Below are positions 15,692-25,416 of a stretch of 64,000 bases of DNA, one piece after another. The first letter of the stretch is position 1, and the number at the start of each line of letters is the position of its first letter. The position numbers and the translations under genes were made by a program. The notes beneath the pieces are model-generated. The model searched no databases. It was not told the origin of the DNA and saw only the letters and a program-made list of their open reading frames with translations. The stretch is from Pedobacter cryoconitis (GTDB lineage Bacteria; Bacteroidota; Bacteroidia; Sphingobacteriales; Sphingobacteriaceae): assembly GCF_014200605.1 (NCBI RefSeq), contig NZ_JACHCE010000005.1, positions 372,001 through 436,000 of the forward strand, written 5' to 3'.

Positions 15692-18079
15692 ATGCTTTTT
15701 TCTACATCAAAAATCGTTGTAACAGCAATTCTCCTTATGTTGTTTACATCAGTTTCCTTCGCACAAAAAGGAGGAATTCAGGGAAATATAAAAACATCGG
15801 ATGGTGTGCCAGTAGAACTGGCCACAGTAGCGATTAAGGGCGTTGGCAGTACAGCAACGGACAAAGACGGTCAATATCAATTAAAAAATATTCCGGCTGG
15901 TAATTATACCATCAGTGCACGTTTAGTCGGTTTAAATTCTGTAACTCAAAATGTAGTGGTCATTGCAGGAAAAACAACAAAGCAGGATATTATCTTTCAT
16001 GCTTCCAGTGAGCAATTAAAAGAAGTTGTCGTGAGTGGAGGAAAGACCAATAAGTTTGCCGTAAAGGAAAGTAATTTTGTTGCAAAAATGCCTTTAAAGA
16101 ATCTTGAAAACCCACAAGTCTATTCAGTTATTTCTAAAGAGCTGATGACAGAACAGGTGATTACCAATTATGATGATGCTTTAAAAAATGCACCTGGAAT
16201 TGATAAATTATGGTCTTCTACAGGTCGAGGGAGCGATGGAGCGGGTTATTTCTCTTTAAGAGGTTTTGCAGTGCAACCTACACTGGTAAACGGACTTCCA
16301 GGACTAACTAACGGTAGCCTGGATGTTTCTAATATAGAGCGTATTGAAGTGCTGAAAGGTCCTTCCGGAACATTATATGGCAGTAGCCTGATTTCTTATG
16401 GCGGACTTATCAATACCGTGACCAAGCAGCCTTTTGATGGTACCGCAACAGATGTTACTTATACAGCAGGAAGTTATGGACTGAATAGGGTAACAGCAGA
16501 TGTGAATACACCGCTTGATAAAAATCATAAAGTGCTTTTTAGAATGAACGCAGCTTATCAGGATGAAAATAGTTTTCAGGATGCAGGTTTTAAGAAAACA
16601 AGATTTATTGCGCCTTCTATTTCATACAAGGTAAATGATAAATTATCATTCTTATTGAATACCCAGTTTCTAAGTTCGGAAGGTACAAATCCAACAATGT
16701 TGTTTTTTGACAGAGCTACCCCTTTGAAAGTTAATACACTGGCTGGCTTGAATTATGATCCGAAACAATCATTTACCAATAATAATCTGAGTATTAAAAC
16801 TCCGGTTGCCAGTATGCAAATACAAATGAATTATAAACTATCTGATGAGTGGAACTCTCAAACTGTAGTTTCCAGAGGTTCGGCAAAGTCTGATGGTTAT
16901 TATTCTTATTTATATGAATCATCTAAGTCAGTTGCCGGATCTTCTAAATTTGACCGTTATATCAGCGATCAGAATTCTACAACAGAAACAACGGATATTC
17001 AACAGAATTTTACAGGTGATTTCCGTATTGGTGGGCTCCGAAATAGAATTGTAGCAGGACTAGACTATTTTAACAGGACATTTATCGATAATAGTTCTGC
17101 TTATGCAGGTCTTGGTCTTGTCACCCTTGGTGGAACGGATACTGGTATATTAACAAAGCAAAATGCTGATGCGGCAATTGCTGCAGCAGGCAGTGCTAAT
17201 CAGAGTAATACAAATCAGCAGGTTTATAGTGCCTATGTTTCTGATGTTTTAAACTTTACACCGGCGCTTTCGGGGATGTTTAGCTTAAGAGTAGACAGAT
17301 TTCAAAATGGTGGACAAACTGCTGCTGCAGCCGACAAATATTCGCAGACAGCATTATCACCTAAGTTTGGATTAGTCTACCAGGTATTAAAAGATAAACT
17401 TTCTGTTTTTGGAAATTATATGAATGGCTTTACGAATGTTCCTCCCGCAAATGTTTCTATTGATGGGGTTACTTCTACAAAGACTTTTAAACCAGAACAT
17501 GCAAATCAATGGGAAACAGGTGTGAAAACCAATTTATTTGATGGTAAATTAACAGCCTCATTAAGTTATTATGATATTCAGGTAGCTAATGTAGTTTTGA
17601 ACAGTGGCCAGAATAATGTTTCGCAGGGAGGTAATAATTACAGTAAAGGATTTGAAGCTGAAGTACAGGCTAATCCATTTCCAGGTTTTAATATTAATGC
17701 AGGCTATAGTAAAAACAAAAGTAAACTTACAGGTGCAAGTGATGATTATGAAGGCAGAAGACCTGAAAGTGCAGGTCCCGAAGATCTTGTCAATGTATGG
17801 TTGAGTTACAAAATAATGCATGGAACAGTAAAAGGTCTTGGTTTTGGCTTTGGTGGAAATTATGCCGGGAAAAATCTGATACTAAACAGGGCTACAACAG
17901 GTGTATTTACTTTGCCTTCGTATACTGTCCTGAATGCATCAGTTTCTTATGGTACAGGAGCTTTTACTTTTGCATTTAAAATGGATAACCTGACAAATAA
18001 AGAATATTATAAAGGCTGGAGCACAATCGAACCAATGCGACCAAGAACTGCAGTAGGATCAATCGGTTACCACTTTTAA
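15692..18079 (+). CDS. TonB-dependent siderophore-type receptor
   Basis: A 795-residue outer-membrane receptor. It has a signal peptide (VVTAILLMLFTSVSFAQ), a carboxypeptidase-regulatory-like domain (about 25-110: GNIKTSDGVPVELATVAIKG), then a plug domain (YDDALKNAPGIDKLWSSTGR, SLRGFAVQPTLVNG, IERIEVLKGPSGTLYG, GGLINTVTKQPFDG) and a 22-strand-type barrel. It ends in the aromatic-terminated GSIGYHF. The plug sequence is the FecA/FhuA siderophore type, not the SusC type, and there is no SusD partner. Expected substrate is a ferric siderophore or other metal chelate, but none is provable. It is a single-gene unit closed by a hairpin terminator. Confidence 0.92.
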   Translation: MLFSTSKIVVTAILLMLFTSVSFAQKGGIQGNIKTSDGVPVELATVAIKGVGSTATDKDGQYQLKNIPAGNYTISARLVGLNSVTQNVVVIAGKTTKQDIIFHASSEQLKEVVVSGGKTNKFAVKESNFVAKMPLKNLENPQVYSVISKELMTEQVITNYDDALKNAPGIDKLWSSTGRGSDGAGYFSLRGFAVQPTLVNGLPGLTNGSLDVSNIERIEVLKGPSGTLYGSSLISYGGLINTVTKQPFDGTATDVTYTAGSYGLNRVTADVNTPLDKNHKVLFRMNAAYQDENSFQDAGFKKTRFIAPSISYKVNDKLSFLLNTQFLSSEGTNPTMLFFDRATPLKVNTLAGLNYDPKQSFTNNNLSIKTPVASMQIQMNYKLSDEWNSQTVVSRGSAKSDGYYSYLYESSKSVAGSSKFDRYISDQNSTTETTDIQQNFTGDFRIGGLRNRIVAGLDYFNRTFIDNSSAYAGLGLVTLGGTDTGILTKQNADAAIAAAGSANQSNTNQQVYSAYVSDVLNFTPALSGMFSLRVDRFQNGGQTAAAADKYSQTALSPKFGLVYQVLKDKLSVFGNYMNGFTNVPPANVSIDGVTSTKTFKPEHANQWETGVKTNLFDGKLTASLSYYDIQVANVVLNSGQNNVSQGGNNYSKGFEAEVQANPFPGFNINAGYSKNKSKLTGASDDYEGRRPESAGPEDLVNVWLSYKIMHGTVKGLGFGFGGNYAGKNLILNRATTGVFTLPSYTVLNASVSYGTGAFTFAFKMDNLTNKEYYKGWSTIEPMRPRTAVGSIGYHF

Positions 18080-18085
18080 CCGTTA

Positions 18086-18129
18086 ACAGGCTATACTGCT
18101 ATCGTTTTATACAATACAGTATAGCCTGT
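18086..18129 (+). terminator. Terminator of the TonB receptor gene
   Basis: A perfect 13-bp stem (ACAGGCTATACTG with its complement at 18117-18129) and an 18-nt loop begin 7 bases after the stop codon. A loose T-rich stretch follows. Confidence 0.6.
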
Positions 18130-18223
18130 GTTTATTTCAATACCAATATTTCGGTGTTTATTTTGTGTCTGGTAATTGTGCTCTGATTCCGGAAACCCGT
18201 AATAATCGGAGATATCCTCATTT

Positions 18224-18231
18224 TATTTTTG
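18224..18231 (+). promoter_or_regulatory. -7 promoter element of the 350-aa unknown gene
   Basis: TATTTTTG fits TAnnTTTG and lies 18 bases before the ATG at 18250. No clear -33 element was seen. Confidence 0.35.
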
Positions 18232-18249
18232 TGCTTTAATTTTTAACGG

Positions 18250-19302
18250 ATGTTTGAAGAGTACAAAATAGAATTGTTAGATTTTTACCGGCAAAGAAAG
18301 ATAGGAAATCAACTTTCCGATAATTTGGAAAATGTCCAGCGCTGGAAGTTAAGAAATGAGTGTCTTAGAATTTTTGCAGAGAAAAATACCAATAAAGATC
18401 AGGAAATTATAAAGGCTTTTTTTGATCCTTCAGGCGAATTTAATGATCCTGTAAGAAGTATTGAAAAAGTCGGATTAGATAAATTCAGACCTTTAATTAG
18501 CTTTTTACTGGAAGGGAAAAATATCAGGGATGATGCATCGGTAAAACTCCTTGCATGGTTAATGGATTTTGACTCTTACCAGGAATGGAAATCCAAAAAA
18601 GGAATGGCAATAATAGTGCCCCCTATTGTTGAGCCTCCCGTTGTTGAACCCCCCTCTGTTGAGCTTCCCACAGTTAATTCTCCTGTTATTGTTGATCCCG
18701 GTACTGTTGTTAATCCTCCGGTTAATGCTCCTGTTGATATTTCTGAAGTGCGTAATCCCTTACAGAAAATTCTTGACAAAATTATCGAAAGACCGCTTTC
18801 AATTAAAATAACTACTATCATTTGTATTACGTTTTTAGGAGTTGGTGGTTTTTTTTCGATGGGAATTACAACTGATACTATCAGACAGCCATTGGCAGAT
18901 GAAAAATGTATGTATTGGACAGGCAGCCATTATGAGCCTGTTAAGTGTGATGAAAAGATCAAAAATGTAACTATTATTCCCATAAATCTCCGGACTTTAA
19001 ATAGTTTAAAAAAAATTGATCTGACAGATACGTTAACCAGATATTCACTGGGAAAGGTTTGGTATTCGAAAATAGATGGCAAACGTGAATTCTTTACTGA
19101 TAGTGGGGCGCATCCCATGAATCCCTATAAAAAGCTAAGGCCACTGAGTAAGTATATCTTAAGTAACTATATTTCTTACTATAGATATTTACTAACTTAT
19201 TTAAAGTGGACAGTTTGTTTGATAGTTTTTGTTGTCCTGCTTATGGTCTGCATAATTTATCTTTTAAGGGAACAAAAGAAAAAGAGGCATTCATTAAATT
19301 AG
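18250..19302 (+). CDS. Unknown two-TM protein with proline/valine-rich linker
   Basis: A 350-residue protein of unrecognised family. Residues 1-118 are a helical, charged, cytosolic-looking domain. Residues 122-165 form a low-complexity linker of VEPP/VNPP-type repeats. TM1 spans about 186-206. A periplasmic segment of about 110 residues contains two cysteines (C220, C233) around an aromatic patch (CMYWTGSHYEP), and TM2 is at about 319-339 with a basic tail. The layout suggests a membrane protein with a cytoplasmic N-terminal domain and a sensor-like outer loop, but no function is assigned. It is a single gene convergent with the downstream hydrolase gene. Confidence 0.7.
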   Translation: MFEEYKIELLDFYRQRKIGNQLSDNLENVQRWKLRNECLRIFAEKNTNKDQEIIKAFFDPSGEFNDPVRSIEKVGLDKFRPLISFLLEGKNIRDDASVKLLAWLMDFDSYQEWKSKKGMAIIVPPIVEPPVVEPPSVELPTVNSPVIVDPGTVVNPPVNAPVDISEVRNPLQKILDKIIERPLSIKITTIICITFLGVGGFFSMGITTDTIRQPLADEKCMYWTGSHYEPVKCDEKIKNVTIIPINLRTLNSLKKIDLTDTLTRYSLGKVWYSKIDGKREFFTDSGAHPMNPYKKLRPLSKYILSNYISYYRYLLTYLKWTVCLIVFVVLLMVCIIYLLREQKKKRHSLN

Positions 19303-19317
19303 GTTGATTTAATGAAT
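19289..19317. terminator. Hairpin over the stop codon, between convergent genes
   Basis: A perfect 11-bp stem (ATTCATTAAAT/ATTTAATGAAT) with a 7-nt loop that contains the TAG stop of the 350-aa gene. The hydrolase gene ends 24 bases further on. The stem is A+T-only apart from one pair, so it is a weak terminator at best. Confidence 0.35.
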
Positions 19318-19341
19318 AACCTCTAAATATATCTATTGCAG

Positions 19342-20292
19342 TTAATCATCTTTTTTTAGAATTTCTTCTATAATTATTTCCTGAACTCGTTTTGCTTCTT
19401 CTGTTAGCACGGAATGTCCGGCATTTTTAAATAGAAATATATTTTTTTCGGGTGCTTTTAAAATTTTAAAGTAATCCTTTGCGACGTTGAAATTTGTTTG
19501 TAAGTCTTTTTCCCCTAGAAAAAAGTATACCGGACAATTGATTTTTGGTAATTGTACAAAAAGATTTTGCCCGATTGCCTCACTCCATGTTGGCATCCAT
19601 GTTTTTGACCAGTCTTCAACATATTGCTTTACAACAGTAGTGTCTTTATCTGCAAATGGATGGCCATCATAGCTAAACATCCATTTTCTTGAATAGTAGA
19701 GATGCTCATAATTATTAGAAGGAATTTTAACGGTGTTCAATTCTTTTTGAGCTATAATGTTACCTTTCTCTTTTGCATCAAGTTTTAATTTTTCCAGCAA
19801 TATCTGTTCACTTTTTGTCTGGTTAATCACTGGACTGAATGCGATATAGGCATTTAAAAGTTCAGGATGTTTTTCGGCCATTTTAAATCCAAGAACGGTC
19901 CCCCAGGACTCCCCAACGAGGTATAATTTCTTATGATTGAATTTGTTCAAAAGTAGTTTTATTAATTCATAGGTGTCATTTTCCATTAATTTTAATGTAA
20001 TGGGAACCGAAGACTTGTTTAGTTCAAGTGTTCTGCCTGTTTCTCTCTGATCCCATTGAACTACCAGAAATTTTTTTTGAAGAATGTCAGAGAAAATTTC
20101 TGCCTGTTTCATCCTTGAACTTCCAGGGCCACCATGCAAAAACAGTATAATTGGTAAGTCTTTATTTCCACTATAAGAGATAACCTGTTTAATATTGCCA
20201 ACCATTAGGGTATCATAGCCGGGCTGAGATTGTGCAAATAAATTATTACTAAATAATAAAGTAATAAATAGGATAAGGATTCTGCTTTTCAT
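19342..20292 (-). CDS. Secreted alpha/beta hydrolase, proline-iminopeptidase-like
   Basis: A 316-residue protein with a signal peptide (ILILFITLLFSNNLFAQ). The oxyanion motif is LFLHGGPGSSRM, typical of proline iminopeptidases and related S33 enzymes. The nucleophile elbow is LVGESWGTVLG, the acid is likely the Asp in FLGEKDLQTNF, and the His is in NAGHSVL near the C-terminus. The cap domain lies between. Substrate unknown: peptides, esters or lactones are all possible. It is a single gene, divergent from the AraC gene with 383 bases between them. Confidence 0.85.
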   Translation of the reverse strand: MKSRILILFITLLFSNNLFAQSQPGYDTLMVGNIKQVISYSGNKDLPIILFLHGGPGSSRMKQAEIFSDILQKKFLVVQWDQRETGRTLELNKSSVPITLKLMENDTYELIKLLLNKFNHKKLYLVGESWGTVLGFKMAEKHPELLNAYIAFSPVINQTKSEQILLEKLKLDAKEKGNIIAQKELNTVKIPSNNYEHLYYSRKWMFSYDGHPFADKDTTVVKQYVEDWSKTWMPTWSEAIGQNLFVQLPKINCPVYFFLGEKDLQTNFNVAKDYFKILKAPEKNIFLFKNAGHSVLTEEAKRVQEIIIEEILKKDD

Positions 20293-20675
20293 CTTTTATT
20301 ATAATATATTTTGTTGCTTTATGTATTGTGCTTAAGATTGGTTGCTGGTGATATTTAAATTCAGGTTATATTTTGTTTCTGATTAGCTAATATATGATAT
20401 ACTGATGTGTAATAAAAATTTACCGGATCATATTTTTAAATGGAATTGAATTTATTCTGTTGTGGAATTAGTGATGGCTTAATCCCATTTCCGTTTAGCC
20501 CTAAACTGAACGTTTCCCGGATTGATTGCAGAAAACCTGAAAATGATTTTTATTTAAACCAGATCTGATATTTTTTGTAAAATTGATTATAATATTTCAT
20601 AACATTAATGAGTTGAACATTGTGAATGATGAGATATTATAATCATTACATATTATAAAAATTAATATTTACGAA
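20293..20675. other. Divergent A+T-rich intergenic region
   Basis: 383 bases between the minus-strand hydrolase gene and the plus-strand AraC gene. No ORF, RNA gene, strong palindrome or clear TAnnTTTG promoter was recognised, although both genes must be transcribed from here. Confidence 0.4.
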
Positions 20676-21539
20676 TTGAAAAGTCAGCAGATAGATATTA
20701 TCAAGTTTCCTATATCGCCTTTGGCTAAAGCAGGTGTTCTGATCAAGAATATGGAGGATAATAGTCATGCTGCTGAGCATGATCATTCCAGGCCTCACCG
20801 TGATGATCACTATCTGCTGATGATTGCTACAAGTGGTCATTTTGTAATTAACATAGATTTTGAAAACAACATTATAACGGCACCTGCCATGGTGCTTATC
20901 TTTCCAGGCCAGATTCACCATATTGTTTCTGCCAGGGAACCATCAGGCTGGGGGATTAGCATAGATCAGGCACTTATTGATAAAGAATTTCAAATCATCA
21001 TGGAAAGAGGTTTTCACCATTCATTATCATTAGACAGACAATCGGCCTTCTACAATCATACAGTGACTTTGATGGGAGAGATGGAGAAATTACAGACAAC
21101 AGCAGCTAATCTATATGCTGTACGCGCCACGCATTCTATACTTGATGCCTTTCTTGGTTTACTTGCAGGTGAAATTGCAGCAGTTAATAATCATGGCAAG
21201 ACAAAATCCAATCGGGGTGCAATAATTGAACAGTCTTTTATGCAATTGCTTAAAATACATTATAAAGATTGGAAGCAGCCAGCGAGGTATGCTTCTGAAC
21301 TCAATATTTCCGTTGCACATTTATACGATACTATAAAAACTATAACTGGTGATTCTGTATCTGTCTATATTCAGCAATATTGCATGCTTGAAGCAAAAAG
21401 GCTGCTTTGCTTTACCAAATTTACAGTGAAGGAAATTGGTTATCAATTAGGTTATGAAGAACCTGTATATTTTGGTAAGTTGTTTAAAAAAGTTACGGGT
21501 TTAACTCCTTTGCAATTTCGCAGGCAATACCTCGATTAG
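20676..21539 (+). CDS. AraC-family transcriptional regulator
   Basis: A 287-residue regulator. The N-terminal part has a cupin-like ligand domain with a His-rich start (HAAEHDHSRPHRDDHYLLMI). The two C-terminal helix-turn-helix motifs are ARYASELNISVAHLYDTIKT and FTVKEIGYQLGYEEPVYFGK, followed by LFKKVTGLTPLQFRRQYL, the AraC end signature. The frame starts at TTG 20676; the first in-frame ATG (20751) would remove part of the cupin domain, so the TTG is preferred but not certain. It probably controls the following phosphatase-like and NAD(P)-binding genes on the same strand. Confidence 0.88.
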   Translation: MKSQQIDIIKFPISPLAKAGVLIKNMEDNSHAAEHDHSRPHRDDHYLLMIATSGHFVINIDFENNIITAPAMVLIFPGQIHHIVSAREPSGWGISIDQALIDKEFQIIMERGFHHSLSLDRQSAFYNHTVTLMGEMEKLQTTAANLYAVRATHSILDAFLGLLAGEIAAVNNHGKTKSNRGAIIEQSFMQLLKIHYKDWKQPARYASELNISVAHLYDTIKTITGDSVSVYIQQYCMLEAKRLLCFTKFTVKEIGYQLGYEEPVYFGKLFKKVTGLTPLQFRRQYLD

Positions 21540-21613
21540 GACTATCATTACAAGGTTTAGCTATATTTTCTGATACTTATATCTGCGTTCTTTGCCTTAT
21601 AAAAGATATAAAT

Positions 21614-22426
21614 ATGAATAAGCAGATAAATATTCAGACTATTTTGGATACAGTGAGGCAAGCAGGAGACTTCTTTCTTGAAAATTATAAGCTTCATGCT
21701 ATCCCTACCAATAAAGAACAGTTCTTTCTGGAACTTGGAGCAATTGACGAGCGCTGTATGGCGATCTTAAGGGCAGGATTAACTGATGAATTTCCAGATA
21801 TTCCATGGAATACAGTTGATGAATTTGATAATGATGGGCAAAAAGAACCATTACTATTACCAGAATATTGGGTTTGTGATGCAATGGATGGTGCTATACA
21901 ATATCTGCAGCATATTCCGGGATGGACGATCAATCTGGCATTGATTAGAAATGGAAATCTTCACTTTTCAGTGATTTATGATCCTTTATCAAATGAAATG
22001 TTTTGGGCCCGGGAGGGATCAGGTGCATTTATGAATGATAAACCGATTCGGCCTGTAGTTAAAACAGATACAGCTATTATGTTAGCTGTTTTTGAATATG
22101 GTCATCAGGAACCTGTTATCCCGGGGTTTAATCAAAAGCACGGTGCTGCTGTGACTGATCTGTTGAATAAATTTGGTGTAGTCCGGAATTATGGCCCGCA
22201 TGGTTTGCAGCTGGCTTATGTTGGTGCTGGTAGAATCGATGTATTCCATCAATTAGGGTTAGATACCTTTAATTGGCTTGCCGGTATTTTAATTGCCAGA
22301 GAAGCCGGTGCTGATATATTGAACGCTGATGGGAATAGCTGGAAATGGGGAGATGAAAGCCTGGTTGTTTCTGCACCTGGTATTGCAGACAGTTTTAAAG
22401 GAGAAATTAACAGTTCACAATTTTAA
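21614..22426 (+). CDS. Inositol-monophosphatase-family protein
   Basis: A 270-residue protein of the FIG/IMPase superfamily (Mg-dependent phosphomonoesterases). The expected metal motif DPIDGT appears as CDAMDGAIQYLQHIPGWTIN near residues 88-107, so the Asp-x-x-Asp-Gly core is kept but its surroundings are altered. The second metal motif is represented by DTFNWLAGILIAREAGADI near 218-236, where the usual WD is replaced. Also GAFMNDKPI is typical. The changes at the first motif leave activity uncertain. The likely substrate is a small sugar or inositol phosphate, or none. The NAD(P)-binding gene follows after 13 bases. Confidence 0.75.
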   Translation: MNKQINIQTILDTVRQAGDFFLENYKLHAIPTNKEQFFLELGAIDERCMAILRAGLTDEFPDIPWNTVDEFDNDGQKEPLLLPEYWVCDAMDGAIQYLQHIPGWTINLALIRNGNLHFSVIYDPLSNEMFWAREGSGAFMNDKPIRPVVKTDTAIMLAVFEYGHQEPVIPGFNQKHGAAVTDLLNKFGVVRNYGPHGLQLAYVGAGRIDVFHQLGLDTFNWLAGILIAREAGADILNADGNSWKWGDESLVVSAPGIADSFKGEINSSQF

Positions 22427-22439
22427 AATTAAAACAAAC

Positions 22440-23066
22440 ATGAACATTACTATTATAGGGGCATCAGCGGGTGTAGGATTTGCTGCCGTTCAACAGGCAT
22501 TGAATCAGGGACATCGGGTGACAGCTTTATCTACTCAGACAGCAAGTATACCTGATCACCCTCATTTGAACAAGGTTAATGGAAGTGCTGCGTCTGTGAG
22601 CGACCTGAAAAATGTGATGGCTGGTGCGCAGGCGTTAATCATTGCTATTGGTACTAAAAATAAAAAGCCTAACACTTTGTTCTCAGATACTGCCACTGCG
22701 TTGGTTAAAGCGGGTGAAGCATTGGATTTTAAGGCACCAATTATAGTTATTACTGGTTTTGGTGCAGGTGCCAGCAGTGGTTTTTTAAGTTTTTTTATGC
22801 GGACAGTGATCCGGATTTTCCTGAAACATCAATATAAGAATAAAACAATGATGGAAGAGATTATTGCGAAAAGTAACCTCAACTGGGAAATTGTCAGACC
22901 GGGAATGCTTACCAATGGTGCCTTAACGCAAAAGTATAAAGTGTTGCCAAATCTTTACAGAGGGATTAAAATCGGGAAAATTTCAAGAGCTGATGTGGCA
23001 GATTTTTTACTGCATGAAGCAGAAAGACCCACCATGCTTCAAAAATATCCTGCATTGACTTCCTAA
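22440..23066 (+). CDS. NAD(P)H-binding protein (atypical SDR)
   Basis: A 208-residue Rossmann protein starting at the ATG at 22440. The dinucleotide loop is ITIIGASAGVGFAAVQQALN, followed by GSAASVSDLKNVMAGAQALI and the characteristic LNWEIVRPGMLTNG near the C-terminus. This matches the NAD(P)H-binding 'NmrA/YwnB-like' atypical short-chain dehydrogenases that lack the YxxxK tetrad, acting as reductases or redox sensors. The frame is open further upstream, but that part overlaps the phosphatase-like gene and lacks family sequence. Co-transcribed with the preceding gene. Confidence 0.85.
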   Translation: MNITIIGASAGVGFAAVQQALNQGHRVTALSTQTASIPDHPHLNKVNGSAASVSDLKNVMAGAQALIIAIGTKNKKPNTLFSDTATALVKAGEALDFKAPIIVITGFGAGASSGFLSFFMRTVIRIFLKHQYKNKTMMEEIIAKSNLNWEIVRPGMLTNGALTQKYKVLPNLYRGIKIGKISRADVADFLLHEAERPTMLQKYPALTS

Positions 23067-23217
23067 AAAGAAACGGCAACGATTAATGAGCTTTGTAATT
23101 TAGACTTATGCCGGGGAAATTAAAATACAGGTTAAAGGATTATTTATTATTTTCGGAAACCTGAAAATCTAATATTATAACAAGTAATAGAAATCATTAA
23201 AAAGAAATAATATTCTT

Positions 23218-25386
23218 ATGAGTAAAAAAATAGTCTCCGTATTTATAGCATTTGCGTGTATGTTGATCCTATGCAGTTTTGTGATATCCTATCCGTCTGA
23301 TGAAAAAAAACAGGAAAATAAGATTGAAGGTAAGATTGCTTATAATAAGAAGAAACATAGCGTAACGTTATCCTGGCCAGCATTTGGCTCTTCAGGAAAT
23401 TATGTAATCGTAAGAGGGGGCAGTCGTTTGGCATCAGATTTTATGTCAGTGGGCTCAACTTCCAAACTGACGTTTACAGATAATAAACCAAATGCAGATA
23501 AGTATGAAAACTATTATAAAATTACTCGTAATTCCATCACATTAATACTTTCGCTGGAGGGGCAGATTTTTGGTGACAATATGTATTTCTATGATAGGAA
23601 ACATGAAAAAGCAGAAACAGCACGAAATGAAATTAATTCGCACTTTGGTGCAATTGGTTTAAGCGGATCAAATGGCGAGTGGACTACAAAACGTCAGGCA
23701 TATTATTTCAAAGCAAATGTTGGTGGTCAGACTTACGATTCGGGTGGGTCGGGTTCTGCATCATCGGCAGAGGCTAACTCCATAGAATTAGGGTTCTATT
23801 CTCATATTGGAGGTTTGGGCAGAGTGCCTGCAGATGTTAAATTGGGTTCTGTATTTACCAGACCTCATCTTTCGGGTGGAGCAAATGCTACCTGTACATT
23901 TTGGCGTTCTATGGAAAACGTGTCAGTAATGCGGGATTTTGCCTGGACGGTTTCTCAATCAACCAGTGCAAGAAGAATGCTGATTGAAAGTACTTCGAAA
24001 TATATTTCGGATGTTGGAGATACCAACTTCTGGGGGAGCGGTGGTTTTATTGCCGATACGCATTATACATCATCCAGACCAAACTGGGGTGGACAGCAGC
24101 AATGGTACACCAGAAATGCTATTTTCCCTTCAGGTTCGGGAGCTATGGGTGGATCGTATAATATGGTTTGGCAGGGTTGCGTTAATCCTCCACAAGCGGA
24201 TAATGCCAATACTCCAATTCCTGCTACGCCTGTTATCAGAGAAAAACCTTTTCTTTTTATAGATAAAGATGGCGAATACAAAGTATTTGTTCCGGCATGG
24301 CAAAAGGATAGAACTGGGATTTCCTGGTCATCAGCAGCTATGGGGGAAGGCAAAATTCAGGATTTACTTACCGACTGGTATATTGCCAAAGAAGGTGATA
24401 CTGATGCAGAAATCAATACTGCGCTAAAAGCAGGTAAAAATATATTTTTCGCACCAGGGCATTACTCCTTAAATGCCCCTATTCAGGTAAATAGAAAAGA
24501 TGCAATACTTTTAGGTGCTGGTATAGCTTCGGTAACGCTTGAGCCTACGGAGAAAAACACCTGGGGATGTATTTATGCTGACGACAAAGATGGAATTATC
24601 ATTGCCGGACTTTTGATGGATTCATTTAATAGTACGACTTATCAGGTTAGAATTGGTGAGGAAGGGGCAAAGGCAGACCATGCTGCAAATCCTATCTTAC
24701 TCACAGACATCACCTGTAGAGTAGGTGGGGTTCAATCAAAAAATATTCAGATACATACCTCTATGCAGATAAACAGTAACAATGTGGTAGGTGACCACTT
24801 CTGGCTGTGGCGTGCCGACCATGGTTCGCAACGTGGCGGAGATTTGCGTTGGTTAAGGGATAGATGTAAAAATGGGCTTATCGTTACTGGCAATGATGTT
24901 ACACTTTATGGCCTGTTTGCCGAGCATTATCAGGAATATGAAGTGTTATGGCTGGGAGAACGTGGCAGAACTTATTTTTTCCAGAACGAACCACCATACG
25001 ATGCCCCAAATCAAGCAGGCTGGACCAGTCAGGGAGGCAGAGTTGATGGTTATGCAGCATTCAAGGTCGCTAATACTGTAAAAGCACATCATAGTATAGG
25101 AATGGGTTCTTATGCAGTTATCACAGGAACTGATGGTCATGTGAATAAGAAAAATGGTTTTGAAATACCTAATACCCCGAATGTGAAACTCGAAAAAATG
25201 TGTACCACCCGTTTTGCTGGTCCTGGTAATATCCAGAATGTTATCAATGGTATTGGCGGTAGCACGGCAACTGGTGTAAAACGTGTGGCATTATATAACA
25301 ATGGTACAGGTGTACAACCTTATGACGAAGAATTTGATTTGCCCGGTCGTGAATCATATCCTGCGTATATTGGCATGGATAAGTAA
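23218..25386 (+). CDS. Large secreted beta-helix-like protein
   Basis: A 722-residue protein with a signal peptide (SVFIAFACMLILCSFV). Residues about 35-110 look like a fibronectin-III-type strand domain. The rest, from about 110, has the repeating short-strand, Asn/Gly-turn character of right-handed beta-helix proteins: GKNIFFAPGHYSLNAPIQVN, NNVVGDHFWLWRADHGSQ, LYGLFAEHYQEYEVLWLGER and FFQNEPPYDAPNQAGW. From memory these blocks resemble actinobacterial secreted proteins labelled 'coagulation factor 5/8 type domain' or 'adenylyl cyclase', labels that do not describe a proven activity. A carbohydrate-binding or polysaccharide-acting role is plausible. Catalytic residues cannot be named. A gene of this type in Bacteroidota may have been acquired by transfer. 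Confidence 0.75.
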   Translation: MSKKIVSVFIAFACMLILCSFVISYPSDEKKQENKIEGKIAYNKKKHSVTLSWPAFGSSGNYVIVRGGSRLASDFMSVGSTSKLTFTDNKPNADKYENYYKITRNSITLILSLEGQIFGDNMYFYDRKHEKAETARNEINSHFGAIGLSGSNGEWTTKRQAYYFKANVGGQTYDSGGSGSASSAEANSIELGFYSHIGGLGRVPADVKLGSVFTRPHLSGGANATCTFWRSMENVSVMRDFAWTVSQSTSARRMLIESTSKYISDVGDTNFWGSGGFIADTHYTSSRPNWGGQQQWYTRNAIFPSGSGAMGGSYNMVWQGCVNPPQADNANTPIPATPVIREKPFLFIDKDGEYKVFVPAWQKDRTGISWSSAAMGEGKIQDLLTDWYIAKEGDTDAEINTALKAGKNIFFAPGHYSLNAPIQVNRKDAILLGAGIASVTLEPTEKNTWGCIYADDKDGIIIAGLLMDSFNSTTYQVRIGEEGAKADHAANPILLTDITCRVGGVQSKNIQIHTSMQINSNNVVGDHFWLWRADHGSQRGGDLRWLRDRCKNGLIVTGNDVTLYGLFAEHYQEYEVLWLGERGRTYFFQNEPPYDAPNQAGWTSQGGRVDGYAAFKVANTVKAHHSIGMGSYAVITGTDGHVNKKNGFEIPNTPNVKLEKMCTTRFAGPGNIQNVINGIGGSTATGVKRVALYNNGTGVQPYDEEFDLPGRESYPAYIGMDK

Positions 25387-25416
25387 ATAGCAAGAGAGGA
25401 TTTTACACCTATTTCT

